NCBI RefSeq assembly: GCF_041595635.1
Contig: NZ_JBFHJW010000015.1
Coordinates: 1 to 64,000 of the forward strand
DNA length: 64,000 nucleotides
Reading direction: 5' to 3'
Origin: Labilibaculum sp041595635
GTDB lineage: Bacteria > Bacteroidota > Bacteroidia > Bacteroidales > Marinifilaceae
Shown here piece by piece: positions 18,261 to 26,927 of the stretch; positions within the stretch are counted from its first letter, which is position 1, and each line of letters opens with the position of its first letter. A program made the translations under genes and the position numbers. The notes below the pieces were generated by a model. The model was given only the letters and a program-made list of their open reading frames with translations, was not told the DNA's origin and ran no database searches.

Positions 18261-18268
18261 TAATTTTG
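18261..18268 (+). promoter_or_regulatory. Candidate -7 element of rplS
   Basis: TAATTTTG matches the TAnnTTTG consensus exactly, about 83 bases upstream of the start codon. The resulting leader is long enough to hold regulation, but the only small hairpin I see is GTAAATATGTTTAC near 18307. Confidence 0.45.
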
Positions 18269-18350
18269 CCGCGAATTCGTGCGTAATCTCTGACATGGTA
18301 ATAGGTAAATATGTTTACATTGCGTTCGTGAACTTTAACAAATTAAAACA

Positions 18351-18698
18351 ATGGATTTAATTAAAATTGCAGAAGAGGCTTTCGCTACAGGTATTCAAAA
18401 TCCTGAATTTAAAGCAGGAGATACTATTAGTGTTTCTTACAAAATTAAAGAGGGAAACAAAGAAAGAATCCAGATTTTTAGAGGTGTTGTAATCCAAATT
18501 AAAGGTACTGGCACAACTAAAACTTTCACAATCAGAAAAATGTCTGGTAACATAGGTGTTGAAAGAATTATTCCACTTAGTTCTCCATTAATCGATAAAA
18601 TCGAAGTGAACAAAAGAGGTCGTGTTAGAAGAGCTAGAATTTTCTATCTACGCGAACTTACTGGTAAAAAGGCTAGAATTAAAGAAAGAAGATTTTAA
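18351..18698 (+). CDS. rplS: 50S ribosomal protein L19
   Basis: A 115-residue ribosomal protein at the 30S-50S interface. It is recognised from FKAGDTISVSYKIKEGNKERIQIFRGVVIQIKG, FTIRKMSGNIGVERIIP and the C-terminal KRGRVRRARIFYLRELTGKKARIKERR. The length is normal. Here it is monocistronic, without the usual rpsP-rimM-trmD neighbours, which is common in Bacteroidota. A terminator follows. Confidence 0.98.
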   Translation: MDLIKIAEEAFATGIQNPEFKAGDTISVSYKIKEGNKERIQIFRGVVIQIKGTGTTKTFTIRKMSGNIGVERIIPLSSPLIDKIEVNKRGRVRRARIFYLRELTGKKARIKERRF

Positions 18699-18720
18699 TC
18701 TACCTTTTCCTAAAAACACA

Positions 18721-18752
18721 AAAGCTTTCCATTTCGGAAGGCTTTTTTTTTG
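18721..18752 (+). terminator. Terminator after rplS
   Basis: AAAGCTTTCC-ATTTC-GGAAGGCTTT hairpin (one G-T pair) followed by a T run. It also faces the end of the convergent lipoprotein gene. Confidence 0.85.
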
Positions 18753-18779
18753 CACTAAACATTCCAAAAAATAATAAAC

Positions 18780-20309
18780 TTACGGATTATACACATCTGG
18801 CATTTCTCCATTTGAAATAATTTGCTCTCGATTCTCTCCATCGGTATCCATCACCCAGATACTTTTAGTCCCTTCGTCATCGTTATCTACATTCATGAAC
18901 ACAATTTTTCCTCCTGTTTCGGTGAATCTGGCCTGAAGGTCATTTGTACCATCTGTTTTATCATCGCCTGACAAATCTGTTAGGTTCGTTCCATCAACAT
19001 CTATACTGTAAATTTTAGCGTTTAATTGCCTTCCATCATCATCTTGAAATAGTGTATCTAAAGAAAAAATAACTTTACTTCCATTCGGAGAAAAATGTGG
19101 ACTGGAAATTGTTCCTGCCAAATTATCCACCAATAAAAACAAATTACTTCCATCGGAATCCATCAAATATATCTCATTATCATATGGCTTCTCTCCCTGG
19201 GTTAAAACCGCAATTTTTTCCTGAGATGCATTGTTGTAATGATCACTCCAATCGCACGATTTAAATTGCCTGTTCACTGGAGCCGAAGCAATTTTCTTTT
19301 CACCACTTCCATCAGAATCAATTTTGTAAAGAGATCCATAATGACCATAAAGCAATTGATCTCCCTCTGGCGACCAAACAAAACCAGATCCATCGGTATG
19401 ATAACTAGCCAGAGGTTTATCATTTGTTACCTTAACTACATTTCCACCTTTAGTATCCATGGTGTATAAGTGGTAATCTCCTGATTTATTAGAAGTGTAG
19501 GCAATCCATTGCTCATTGGGCGAAATTCTGGGAGACACCTCATTTGCGCCACCGGAAGTTAATCGAACAAGATGATTATCTGCTAAATCCCAGGAATAGA
19601 TATCTAAACTTTCTAATGTATCTTTTACGAATAGATAGCCATTTTGAGGAAAATCCTCAGTGCTAAAACGCCATTCCCGCCCTTCGGTTTCATATCTAGC
19701 TCTATTACTTACATTAACCTTCCAACGATAAGTTGTTTCAAAATTTAAATCAGAAGCAATAAAGGTAGTATCTGTAATTGCTTCTGCAATAGTATCACCG
19801 GTCACACTTCCTTCTTCATAAATAATTACATCATAAAACAAAGTATCTCCTGTATCAGTTTCACCATCATTCCAAACGAGTTCAACATTTATTTCTTGAT
19901 CCGTAGATGCATCTGCTGGTGAAGAATAGATTGGTTCATCTGGGCTTTCGCTATCGGCATCATCCACTTCCATAACCAATTCCATAACAACTTCTTTTCC
20001 TTCACGAACTGTAATACTCGTAGTAACGGTACTGTAATCCTCTTTTTTCGCACTTACTGTATAATCGCCTACCTCAACTTCATCAAAATAAAAATAACCA
20101 TCAGAATCTGTAGTTACTGATGTTGTTCCTGGACTAGTAGTTAAACTAACTCCTTTCATAGGTAAACCACCCTCATCATCTGAAGCATTTACCGTTCCAC
20201 TAATAGAACCGTACAAATCAGGATCAATTGTAGATTCATTACATGAAATAAGAAGTAGAGCCAAAAAAAATGCAATAAAAAATCTGTTTTGCAGGTAGAA
20301 TGATCTCAT
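18780..20309 (-). CDS. Lipoprotein with carboxypeptidase-regulatory domain, Fn3-like domain and TolB-type propeller
   Basis: A 509-residue lipoprotein from the ATG at 20309 (MRSFYLQNRFF). A start four codons earlier is possible. Its lipobox ends LLISC. Next comes a carboxypeptidase-regulatory-like beta sandwich (ISGTVNASDDEGGLPMKGVSLTT to GDYTVSAKKEDYSTV, about 35-110) and a fibronectin-III-like domain (PIYSSPADASTDQEINVELVW to YRWKVNVSN, about 125-210). The C-terminal half is a WD40-like/PD40 propeller of TolB type (PRISPNEQWIAYTSNKSGDYHLYTMD; repeats of DSDGSGEKK type). It lies 28 bases after a CsgH-like gene, and they are probably cotranscribed at the end of the curli locus. A surface role linked to curli fits the context but is inference. 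Confidence 0.85.
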   Translation of the reverse strand: MRSFYLQNRFFIAFFLALLLISCNESTIDPDLYGSISGTVNASDDEGGLPMKGVSLTTSPGTTSVTTDSDGYFYFDEVEVGDYTVSAKKEDYSTVTTSITVREGKEVVMELVMEVDDADSESPDEPIYSSPADASTDQEINVELVWNDGETDTGDTLFYDVIIYEEGSVTGDTIAEAITDTTFIASDLNFETTYRWKVNVSNRARYETEGREWRFSTEDFPQNGYLFVKDTLESLDIYSWDLADNHLVRLTSGGANEVSPRISPNEQWIAYTSNKSGDYHLYTMDTKGGNVVKVTNDKPLASYHTDGSGFVWSPEGDQLLYGHYGSLYKIDSDGSGEKKIASAPVNRQFKSCDWSDHYNNASQEKIAVLTQGEKPYDNEIYLMDSDGSNLFLLVDNLAGTISSPHFSPNGSKVIFSLDTLFQDDDGRQLNAKIYSIDVDGTNLTDLSGDDKTDGTNDLQARFTETGGKIVFMNVDNDDEGTKSIWVMDTDGENREQIISNGEMPDVYNP

Positions 20310-20337
20310 AATTATTGTCAATTTTAGTTATATTAAA

Positions 20338-20736
20338 TTAATAATTATATCGATGAAAAACAACAGAATCCTTGGCAACCAAAAGACTATCATGATAAAT
20401 AAACAAACTGGCGATTAATTCATCATCTTTTTTAAGATTCATTCTTGATTCGGAAAGGCAGCATATCTTATGACTTAATGCAATAAAAGAACCTTTTTGA
20501 ATGGTATTAGAATCACCCGATCTTCCTTCCTTTTTAACTTTAAGAACATAATTAAGGGGTAATGCTTTCTCTCCACTATTCTCAAGTTTGGCTTTTAGAG
20601 ACAAATCATGAATTTCCCCTTCGATTTCAATCCAAGCTTTTACTGATACTTGTCCTAACACTTTGGCTTCATGGGTAAAAAACAGCACTCCTAGTATTGT
20701 TAATAATTTTAAAATTTGTTTTAATTCATTCTTCAT
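20338..20736 (-). CDS. csgH: CsgH/CsgC-like curli assembly chaperone
   Basis: A 132-residue exported protein with a signal peptide (about residues 1-28, ending VLGQ). The mature part is a small beta sandwich: VSVKAWIEIEGEIHDLSLKAKLENSGEKALPLNYVLKVKKEG, then IQKGSFIALSHKICCLSESRMN. That is the pattern of CsgH-like domains, which bind curlin subunits in the periplasm and hold back early amyloid formation. A vicinal Cys-Cys pair (about residues 93-94) is unusual and may be redox-active. It lies between the curlin genes and the propeller lipoprotein, which strongly supports the call. Sequence similarity in this family is low. Confidence 0.75.
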   Translation of the reverse strand: MKNELKQILKLLTILGVLFFTHEAKVLGQVSVKAWIEIEGEIHDLSLKAKLENSGEKALPLNYVLKVKKEGRSGDSNTIQKGSFIALSHKICCLSESRMNLKKDDELIASLFIYHDSLLVAKDSVVFHRYNY

Positions 20737-20975
20737 CCACTAATAAAATTATTTAATATTTATATGATAGTCAACATAAGCTCTGTTAAATTACTATAAT
20801 AACTTAAAATTAAAGTAACTTTTCTCTAAATTATCTTAAAAAAGAAGACTGTGAGTGGAACTACATGCGTTTCAATCATAGCTTGCTATGTAAACCTCAT
20901 TTTAGTCTGTATTTTATTCAAACATTCTATTCATGGTTTATTCATTTATTAACAATTGTCCTGTTTTCATGCTCA

Positions 20976-21008
20976 TAAAAAAATCCCGACTAAGCGGGAT
21001 TTTTATTA
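20976..21008 (-). terminator. Intrinsic terminator of the distal curlin gene
   Basis: AAAAATCCCG-ACTAAG-CGGGATTTTT hairpin, 24 bases past the stop of the curlin gene ending at 21029. Confidence 0.85.
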
Positions 21009-21028
21009 TACTTAAACTACTTCTATGA

Positions 21029-22678
21029 TCAAGGAGCAATTACTTCAAAAACTGTTCCTGTATCTCCTTGCTGAGTTTTAGCTGAGTTATCATTACCGTT
21101 TTGAATTACTAAACCATAATGATCTTGACCTATTTGCTCAAGGAAAGAGTAATTATCATCACCATACTGATAAGTTAAAGCGACATTATTATCTCCTTCT
21201 TGCTCAATGTAAGCTTCGTTTCTTTCACCATACATCTGTCCAATAACAGCTATATTGCTATCACCTTCTTGAAGAATATCTGCCAAACTCTCTTCCTGTC
21301 CAAATTGGAATACCCATCCTCGGTTCCAATCTCCTACTTGTTCAACAGATGCACTTGAATAGGATCCACCAAATTGTCCAACAAATGCGAAGTTATACTC
21401 CCCATCTTGATTAATATTTGCTGTATTTTCCTCTCCACCAATTTGATCAATGACTGCCAAGTTTCCATAATAGGCTTGTTCTATTGTAGCTTCGTTTCCT
21501 AAACCAGCAACCTGAGAAATATAAGCTCTTTGAACAGTACCATATTGCATTACAGTTGCCTCATCTCCTTCGCCATATTTTTGAGTTACATCAGCAAAGT
21601 TTGCTAAACCATCCTGCATCACACTAACTGTACCATCAACTTCGTCGATTTGCTCAACAAATGCCCAGTTGTGCATACCTATCTGATCAGTGGTAGACAT
21701 GTTTCCACTTCCACCTAATTGAAGTGTACGAGCTGCATTTGCCCATCCAGATTGGTAAATTGAAGCATCATTGAATGATCCTCCCATTTGTAAAGTGGAA
21801 GCTCTGTTTAACATCCCATATTGGTGAATAAATGCCATATTTGCATAACCACCTCTTTGCATTACATTAGCATGATTAAAACGTCCTTGCTGAGAGATCA
21901 TTGCAGTATTATACTCACCAAATAATTGAGTAGTTCTGGCCATATTTCTAAGTCCCCACTGATCAACATAAGCCAAATTACCAACACCACGTCTTTGATA
22001 AGTACTCGCTCTATTCATTCTTCCCATTTGAATAATATCAGCAGTAGCATAAATAGATAGATGCTGATTTACAGAAGCAAAATTACGTCTTCCCATTTGA
22101 TCAACAAAAGCGCTACTTAATGCACCCATTTGCCATACATTACTATTATTAAATCTTCCCATCTGCATTACACTTGCATAGTTGTTATGGAAAACTTGAT
22201 AAATTGTAGATAAGTTTGCCAATCCAAATTGCCAAACATCTGCAGAATTTGCAAAATCAAATTGTGTAATGTAAGACATATTAAAACGTCCTTGCTGCAT
22301 CACACTAGCTGAATTTAACCATCCATTTTGCCAAATACTAGATACATTGTGCAATCCTAACTGATCTACATAAGCAATATGTTCATCGCCAATTTGATTG
22401 ATGTAAGATACATTCAAGATTCCTTCTTGCAACACTGTAGCACTATTAAAATCACCCAATTGCATAATGTAAGAGCGATTGTCATCACCTAACTGATATA
22501 CATCAGCAAAGTTCATTTCACCATCCTGATCAATATCACTATGGTTTATGTTACCAATCTGCATTACTGTGGCTTCGTTATCATCCCCCAATTGGTTAAC
22601 ATCCGAATTGTTTATCTGTGAAAATGCAGAAGAAACTGCAAAAACCACAGCAACAAATAAAAATAAAAATCTTTTCAT
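21029..22678 (-). CDS. Giant curlin-repeat amyloid subunit (CsgA/CsgB-like), copy 2
   Basis: A 549-residue secreted protein with a signal peptide (MKRFLFLFVAVVFAVSSAFS). After it, I count 46 consecutive 11-12-residue half-repeats of the form N-x-A/S-x-V/I-x-Q-x-G-x-x, equal to about 23 full curlin repeats, against 5 in E. coli CsgA. Each half-repeat should form one strand of a beta-solenoid stacked by Asn and Gln ladders, as in curli. This copy is rich in Met, Arg and Trp (QMGRFN, QMGRRN, QLGGSGN). It ends in a short unrepeated tail, TGTVFEVIAP. Export should use CsgG-CsgE. Whether it is the major subunit or the nucleator is not clear. It has its own terminator and a leader motif shared with copy 1 and csgF. 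Confidence 0.92.
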   Translation of the reverse strand: MKRFLFLFVAVVFAVSSAFSQINNSDVNQLGDDNEATVMQIGNINHSDIDQDGEMNFADVYQLGDDNRSYIMQLGDFNSATVLQEGILNVSYINQIGDEHIAYVDQLGLHNVSSIWQNGWLNSASVMQQGRFNMSYITQFDFANSADVWQFGLANLSTIYQVFHNNYASVMQMGRFNNSNVWQMGALSSAFVDQMGRRNFASVNQHLSIYATADIIQMGRMNRASTYQRRGVGNLAYVDQWGLRNMARTTQLFGEYNTAMISQQGRFNHANVMQRGGYANMAFIHQYGMLNRASTLQMGGSFNDASIYQSGWANAARTLQLGGSGNMSTTDQIGMHNWAFVEQIDEVDGTVSVMQDGLANFADVTQKYGEGDEATVMQYGTVQRAYISQVAGLGNEATIEQAYYGNLAVIDQIGGEENTANINQDGEYNFAFVGQFGGSYSSASVEQVGDWNRGWVFQFGQEESLADILQEGDSNIAVIGQMYGERNEAYIEQEGDNNVALTYQYGDDNYSFLEQIGQDHYGLVIQNGNDNSAKTQQGDTGTVFEVIAP

Positions 22679-22691
22679 GGTTGTTTTTTTT

Positions 22692-22707
22692 AAGGTTTAA
22701 AGTGAAT
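22692..22707 (-). promoter_or_regulatory. Shared curli leader motif, copy 2 gene
   Basis: On the minus strand it reads ATTCACTTTAAACCTT, ending 13 bases before the start codon. The same 16 bases precede the other curlin gene, and an 11-base core precedes csgF. Confidence 0.55.
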
Positions 22708-22948
22708 TAATTTTTAAAATATATAGTATAGATTTGAGAGTTTAGAGGAGTTTAAATACTGACCTCATCCCATCATTTCGTCTCTCTAGCTAATTTAAGA
22801 AAAGCCTTTCCAACCATCCATATTTTTACACAAACGTTTGCAATTTGATGATAAATCCTATTCTTTCATTAGCTAATGTTTATTTAAACTAAAAAAGAAT
22901 AAGTAATATTAAACAAAAGTTTAAGGAGTATTAAAATCGGAAAATAAA

Positions 22949-22992
22949 AAAGCCACCAAAATCAGACTAAAAATCTAATTTTGATGGCTTTA
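22949..22992 (-). terminator. Intrinsic terminator of the proximal curlin gene
   Basis: An 18-base-pair stem (AAAGCCATCAAAATTAGA with TCTGATTTTGGTGGCTTT on the minus strand). Its two imperfect pairs become G-U only in the minus-strand RNA, which indicates the transcribed direction. A T-rich tail follows. Confidence 0.85.
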
Positions 22993-23018
22993 TAACTTAT
23001 AAAACCATTAATATACAC

Positions 23019-24650
23019 CTAGTATCCGTTGGATTGGGTAATGGTAGCCGAATTACCATTGCCATATTGAGTAACAATGGAAGTTTGACCATTGCCTTCC
23101 TGATAAACATTTACGTAATTATCACTACCAATTTGTGTTGTGTAAGATGTATTATCTGTACCAACCTGATACGTGTAGGCTGCATTATTTTCACCATCAG
23201 CCTGAATTGAGACAGCTATATTATCGTATCCATACTGCTCAATTATTGCATAACTATCATCAACATTGTACTGACCTATTTCAGCAACATTTCCGTCGCC
23301 AAGCTGAACAATTCCAGAAAATGTATTACTTGTTTGGTATTGCTCAATGTAAGCATAATTATCCTCACCAATTTGAGCTACTCCTGCAAAACTTTCATAA
23401 TTATCAACCTGAATAATTTCAGCATAATTAGATACTCCCTCTTGACCAATATAGGCATATGTATCCGAACCATCAATCTGGCTAATATATGCCTCATTCA
23501 AACTACCATATTGCTCAACTTCCGTAACATTAAATGATCCGTCTAGCTGCTCTACATAGGCCTGATTGTATTTGCCTTCCTGATTAATATCTACAGTATT
23601 CCAATAACCATCAACTTGAGCTACTTCTGCTCCATTCATTTTACCATATTGACTAACAAAAGCCCAATTAAGAGATCCACCATACTGATAGATATAGGCA
23701 GAATTAGCTTTACCTTGTTGATTGATGTCAGCCCAATTTCCTATTCCTCCGTATTGTTCAGTAACTGAAAAATTTGAATTGCCTTTTTGAGAAATAGTAG
23801 ACTCATTGTTTAGTCCTCCCGATTGGATTGCATAGGCTTCATTAAATTTACCATGCTGATTAATACTAGCACTGTTCATTGAACCACCAACTTGATAGGT
23901 ATAAGCATAATTCATTTTGCCATGTTGCATGATTAATGAAGAATTAGACGATCCCAAATATTGATCTGAAAATGCAGTATTCATCTTACCATATTGAGCA
24001 ATTTCAGAAGAATTATAATCTCCTAACCACTGATCAATAGCAGCATAATTACCAAATCCATTCTGGCTTACTAATGCATAATTCATGAAAGTAGCTTCCT
24101 GAAGAATGGATGCGGTATTCAATTTTCCACATTGACTAATTGTTGCCTCATCGTACATTCCGGCCCATTGCATAATATTAGCCACATTAGAAAAACCCTG
24201 TTGGAAAACGCTAGCTGTTTCTGAATCGCTAAAAAATTGGTTAATAATGGATAGATTTAAATTGCCAACTTGAGTAAGGTAGGCAGCGTTATAATCTCCC
24301 AAAAACTGCGTAATATAAGAATAGTTCGTTCCTAACTGATCTACATCAGCAAGGTTATAGTTTCCTACTTGCAAAGCTATTGATAAATTGGTCTCTGCTT
24401 GAGTAGCATAATACTCGTTTCCAACACCATATTCCTCAACAAATGAACTATTTAGATAACCAGACTGCTGTACACCAACGATATTCTGATTACCATTTTG
24501 ATAGACATCACTAATATTTGAGACTCCAACCTGCTCAATTGTTGCTTCATTATCGTTCCCTAGTTGATTGACACTGGATTCATTAACTTGAGCATGAGTT
24601 ATAAGTCCAGTGCCCCAAAAGACTAAAAGAACAAATAAATACTTTTTCAT
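23019..24650 (-). CDS. Giant curlin-repeat amyloid subunit (CsgA/CsgB-like), copy 1
   Basis: A 543-residue secreted protein with a signal peptide (about residues 1-20, ending THAQ). As in the other copy I count 46 half-repeats of N-x-A-x-I-x-Q-x-G type, alternating between 11 and 12 residues in the middle of the protein (QYGKMN, QVGGSMN). This copy is rich in Tyr (NYAYTYQVGGSMN, NYAYIEQY), while the other favours Met and Arg, so the two paralogues may have different surface chemistry or play CsgA-like and CsgB-like roles. A single Cys sits near residue 176 (ISQCGKL). It lies 340 bases downstream of csgG and 340 upstream of the second copy, consistent with tandem duplication. Confidence 0.92.
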   Translation of the reverse strand: MKKYLFVLLVFWGTGLITHAQVNESSVNQLGNDNEATIEQVGVSNISDVYQNGNQNIVGVQQSGYLNSSFVEEYGVGNEYYATQAETNLSIALQVGNYNLADVDQLGTNYSYITQFLGDYNAAYLTQVGNLNLSIINQFFSDSETASVFQQGFSNVANIMQWAGMYDEATISQCGKLNTASILQEATFMNYALVSQNGFGNYAAIDQWLGDYNSSEIAQYGKMNTAFSDQYLGSSNSSLIMQHGKMNYAYTYQVGGSMNSASINQHGKFNEAYAIQSGGLNNESTISQKGNSNFSVTEQYGGIGNWADINQQGKANSAYIYQYGGSLNWAFVSQYGKMNGAEVAQVDGYWNTVDINQEGKYNQAYVEQLDGSFNVTEVEQYGSLNEAYISQIDGSDTYAYIGQEGVSNYAEIIQVDNYESFAGVAQIGEDNYAYIEQYQTSNTFSGIVQLGDGNVAEIGQYNVDDSYAIIEQYGYDNIAVSIQADGENNAAYTYQVGTDNTSYTTQIGSDNYVNVYQEGNGQTSIVTQYGNGNSATITQSNGY

Positions 24651-24990
24651 GGTTTGAAGGTTTAAAGTGAATAAATCAGACCAAACTGAATCAAAAGTTT
24701 TTAACTAAATTTACTTAATTGGTTGATATGAATTTGAACTTTGACCCAGCAAGCCTATATTAAATGTAAATAGATCTATTAAATATATTGTATAAGATTA
24801 CATCAATCATTGATTTTGAATGATGAATACATTTAAGAATATAGACGAAAATATTCCAAGCGAACCATATAACATAAAAAGTTAACTATTATTAAACTAC
24901 TCTCTTTTACTATCGAATTATTTAAACCTAATGATATATTACTACTTTAAACAAACATAAAAACAGTAAAATCCGATCTTAACAATCAAT
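24651..24990. other. 340-base gap between csgG and the first curlin gene
   Basis: AT-rich and non-coding. It contains the 16-base leader motif at 24657-24672 next to the curlin start and no recognisable terminator for csgG. A separate promoter for the curlin gene is expected here. Confidence 0.5.
24657..24672 (-). promoter_or_regulatory. Shared curli leader motif, copy 1 gene
   Basis: ATTCACTTTAAACCTT on the minus strand, ending 6 bases before the start codon and identical to the motif before the other curlin gene. Confidence 0.55.
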
Positions 24991-26460
24991 TTATTTTTCA
25001 GTTGATTCAACAGATATTGATTCCTCTTTCTTCTTTATTTTTTCTTTTCTATTTTTCTTTTTCTTATTAACATCCCAAATTTTATCGAAATAGAAATTCA
25101 ATCCGACTTTTCCCTCCCAAAAATAATCGTTATAATTCCCTAATTTTTTACCATCAATCTCATCGTTAAATATATAATGATTTATTATGGAAAAATTCAA
25201 CCCAATATGCTCATTAAAAAGAAATTCGCAACCAGCCCCATATAAAATCTGAGGATGAATAGAATTTGATAAATCAATCGTATAAATTGATTTTTCCTGC
25301 TCTGAAAAAAAACCAAAACCACCTTCAACATAGGGTGTCCAATCCTTATAAGGTAACAATCGGTATTTTGCAGAAACATCTAAAGAATTAAATGTTTTTT
25401 GAAAATTACTCGTTGTAGCTAAATCTCCTCTAGCAAAATTAAGTCCAAATTGAAGACTAGCCTGTGTATCATATAGTAAAGAGACACCACCCATAACTTC
25501 CATTTCTGTATGAGAATAATCGCCCATATATAACCAAGAACCAGCATTAACTCCTAATCCAAACTTGTGTCTTCTGGGTGTTATTAATTGGTCGAAAAAA
25601 TCGGATCCATCATTTTCTTCTTTTTCTTCAGCGTAACTTGTAATAACATTAGAATTAATTTCCTCTGGATTTTTCAAATCCCATAAACCGTCAATAACTC
25701 CTTCAATAACCAAAGACTCGACAGCCTTCTCAATAGCCTCTTTAACAGCCATCTCGGAAGGTTCATTGTAAGTAAAACCAGTCTCTGCCTCAAGCAAACG
25801 CTTAAATTTAACATATCTAAAAACACTTGCATCCAATTCCTGAGAAAGAATCATTTTTGAGGTATAAACAGTTTTTAAAATTCTTCCATTACTGGTAGAT
25901 ATTGCTCGCAAATAAACGGTCACTCTATCTTGTCGATACTGACCATAAGCACCTGCACCAAAATATTTTAAACCTGCACCACCAGTAAGAACATTAGCAT
26001 CATAACTAATAACGCCTCCTTCCAAAACCAATCCAGCAAACAGGAGAGGTGGCAACAATTGAGTATTTTCATTTTTACCTGTATAATTTGCCCTACTTGA
26101 CCGTATGATTCTTCTTTCATTAAGTAAATTAGACAAGCCCTCTCTCTCGATTGGAATAAACCAACCCGATTCTTCAATTGCCTTTAGCAAGATAGACGTA
26201 GTACCCTGTGTGACAGCAGTTGACCAATTCGAGCCACTATCAGAAGGTTTATACTGTCCTGTTTGATCCCGGAATTTATAGACTGCTGCAACAATCTTTT
26301 CTTTTGGTTCGGGCAAACTAGAAAGATTTTTTTTTGCTGGTGTTTCTGCACCAATTTCTGCTCTCTGTTCACTAAGTGGTTGATTAAAAAGAGGTACACA
26401 GCCATTAAATATGGAGAACAATATAATTAAACTACTAGAATAGAGTATATATTTATACAT
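24991..26460 (-). CDS. csgG: Curli secretion channel CsgG with a C-terminal outer-membrane barrel
   Basis: A 489-residue lipoprotein (lipobox FNGC, Cys21), far longer than E. coli CsgG (277). Residues about 50-265 match CsgG: KEKIVAAVYKFRDQTGQYKP, AVTQGTTSILLKAIEESGWFIPIEREGLSNLLNERRIIR, LPPLLFAGLVLEGGVISYDANVLTGGAGLKYFGAGAYGQYRQDRVTVYLRAIS. This part forms the nonameric curlin export pore. Residues about 298-462 form a second region of alternating strands with aromatic caps (FGLGVNAGSWLYMGDY, AKYRLLPYKDWTPYVEGGFGFF), resembling an 8-stranded OmpW/OmpA-like barrel, and a lysine-rich tail follows. The fusion could anchor or gate the pore or contact the fibre. The gene follows csgF by 26 bases. 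Confidence 0.92.
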   Translation of the reverse strand: MYKYILYSSSLIILFSIFNGCVPLFNQPLSEQRAEIGAETPAKKNLSSLPEPKEKIVAAVYKFRDQTGQYKPSDSGSNWSTAVTQGTTSILLKAIEESGWFIPIEREGLSNLLNERRIIRSSRANYTGKNENTQLLPPLLFAGLVLEGGVISYDANVLTGGAGLKYFGAGAYGQYRQDRVTVYLRAISTSNGRILKTVYTSKMILSQELDASVFRYVKFKRLLEAETGFTYNEPSEMAVKEAIEKAVESLVIEGVIDGLWDLKNPEEINSNVITSYAEEKEENDGSDFFDQLITPRRHKFGLGVNAGSWLYMGDYSHTEMEVMGGVSLLYDTQASLQFGLNFARGDLATTSNFQKTFNSLDVSAKYRLLPYKDWTPYVEGGFGFFSEQEKSIYTIDLSNSIHPQILYGAGCEFLFNEHIGLNFSIINHYIFNDEIDGKKLGNYNDYFWEGKVGLNFYFDKIWDVNKKKKNRKEKIKKKEESISVESTEK

Positions 26461-26486
26461 ACTGAGAAAATTAATTGATCAGATTA

Positions 26487-26909
26487 CTAATAACTTGGAA
26501 TAACAACATTGGTATAATCACCTGTTGTGATATCCTGAACATTAACGGTTATTCCACTTGCATCTTCAGAAATATCTACTTGATAACTCCCTAGGTTATA
26601 TGATCCTGCCCCAATAGAACTATCATCACCAAAAATAGAATTAACCAACTGACTGGATAACTGGTTCAGAATCTGCCTATTTAAATTATCTTGAAAATCA
26701 TCCAATGCATCAGAATCAAGAGCATCATCCGAACTTGGATCCTCGAGACGGTTTTGATTTGTTGCAGAACTTAGCAACCAATTATAATTATACTGCTCAC
26801 CACCAAAAGATGAATTTATTGGTTTATATACAAAATCCTGAGCTTGGGATTCAATTGGCAATACGAAGCTTAAAAGCAACGTAATAAATACAATTTTCAT
26901 ACAATTCAT
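26487..26909 (-). CDS. csgF: Curli assembly factor CsgF
   Basis: A 140-residue exported protein. An internal ATG at 26900 gives a cleaner signal peptide (MKIVFITLLLSFVLPIESQA). The mature N-terminus DFVYKPINSSFGGEQYNYNWLLSSATNQNR matches the CsgF pattern of FRNPNFGG followed by LLNSAQAQN. That segment is the part of E. coli CsgF that plugs into CsgG and constricts the pore. The C-terminal beta region (YQVDISEDASGITVNVQDITTGDYTNVVIP) also fits. CsgF works at the cell surface, linking secretion to fibre nucleation. It lies 17 bases after csgE. Confidence 0.92.
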   Translation of the reverse strand: MNCMKIVFITLLLSFVLPIESQAQDFVYKPINSSFGGEQYNYNWLLSSATNQNRLEDPSSDDALDSDALDDFQDNLNRQILNQLSSQLVNSIFGDDSSIGAGSYNLGSYQVDISEDASGITVNVQDITTGDYTNVVIPSY

Positions 26910-26916
26910 GACTTTT

Positions 26917-26927
26917 AGGTTTAAAGT
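26917..26927 (-). promoter_or_regulatory. Shared curli leader motif core before csgF
   Basis: ACTTTAAACCT on the minus strand, 7 bases before the first csgF ATG. It matches the core of the 16-base motif before both curlin genes and overlaps the last base of the csgE stop codon. Confidence 0.45.

Larger units (their letters stand above)
22679..23018. other. 340-base gap between the curlin genes
   Basis: It holds the leader motif of copy 2 (22692-22707) and the terminator of copy 1 (22949-22992). Between them is AT-rich sequence likely to contain the copy 2 promoter, but I cannot place a clear TAnnTTTG box on the minus strand. Confidence 0.5.

Noticed and set aside
18269..18350. A possible ribosomal-protein leader structure before rplS
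   Set aside because: I found only a weak hairpin (GTAAATATGTTTAC) and no pairing strong enough to support a named leader. A covariance search would be needed.
23135..23537. Plus-strand frames opposite the first curlin gene
   Set aside because: They are reverse-strand shadows created by the regular curlin repeats and are rich in Tyr, His, Gln and Leu.
21029..24650. Regularly spaced short repeats that could suggest a CRISPR array
   Set aside because: The periodicity is at the protein level (11-12 residues), varies at the DNA level, and lies in uninterrupted reading frames with signal peptides.
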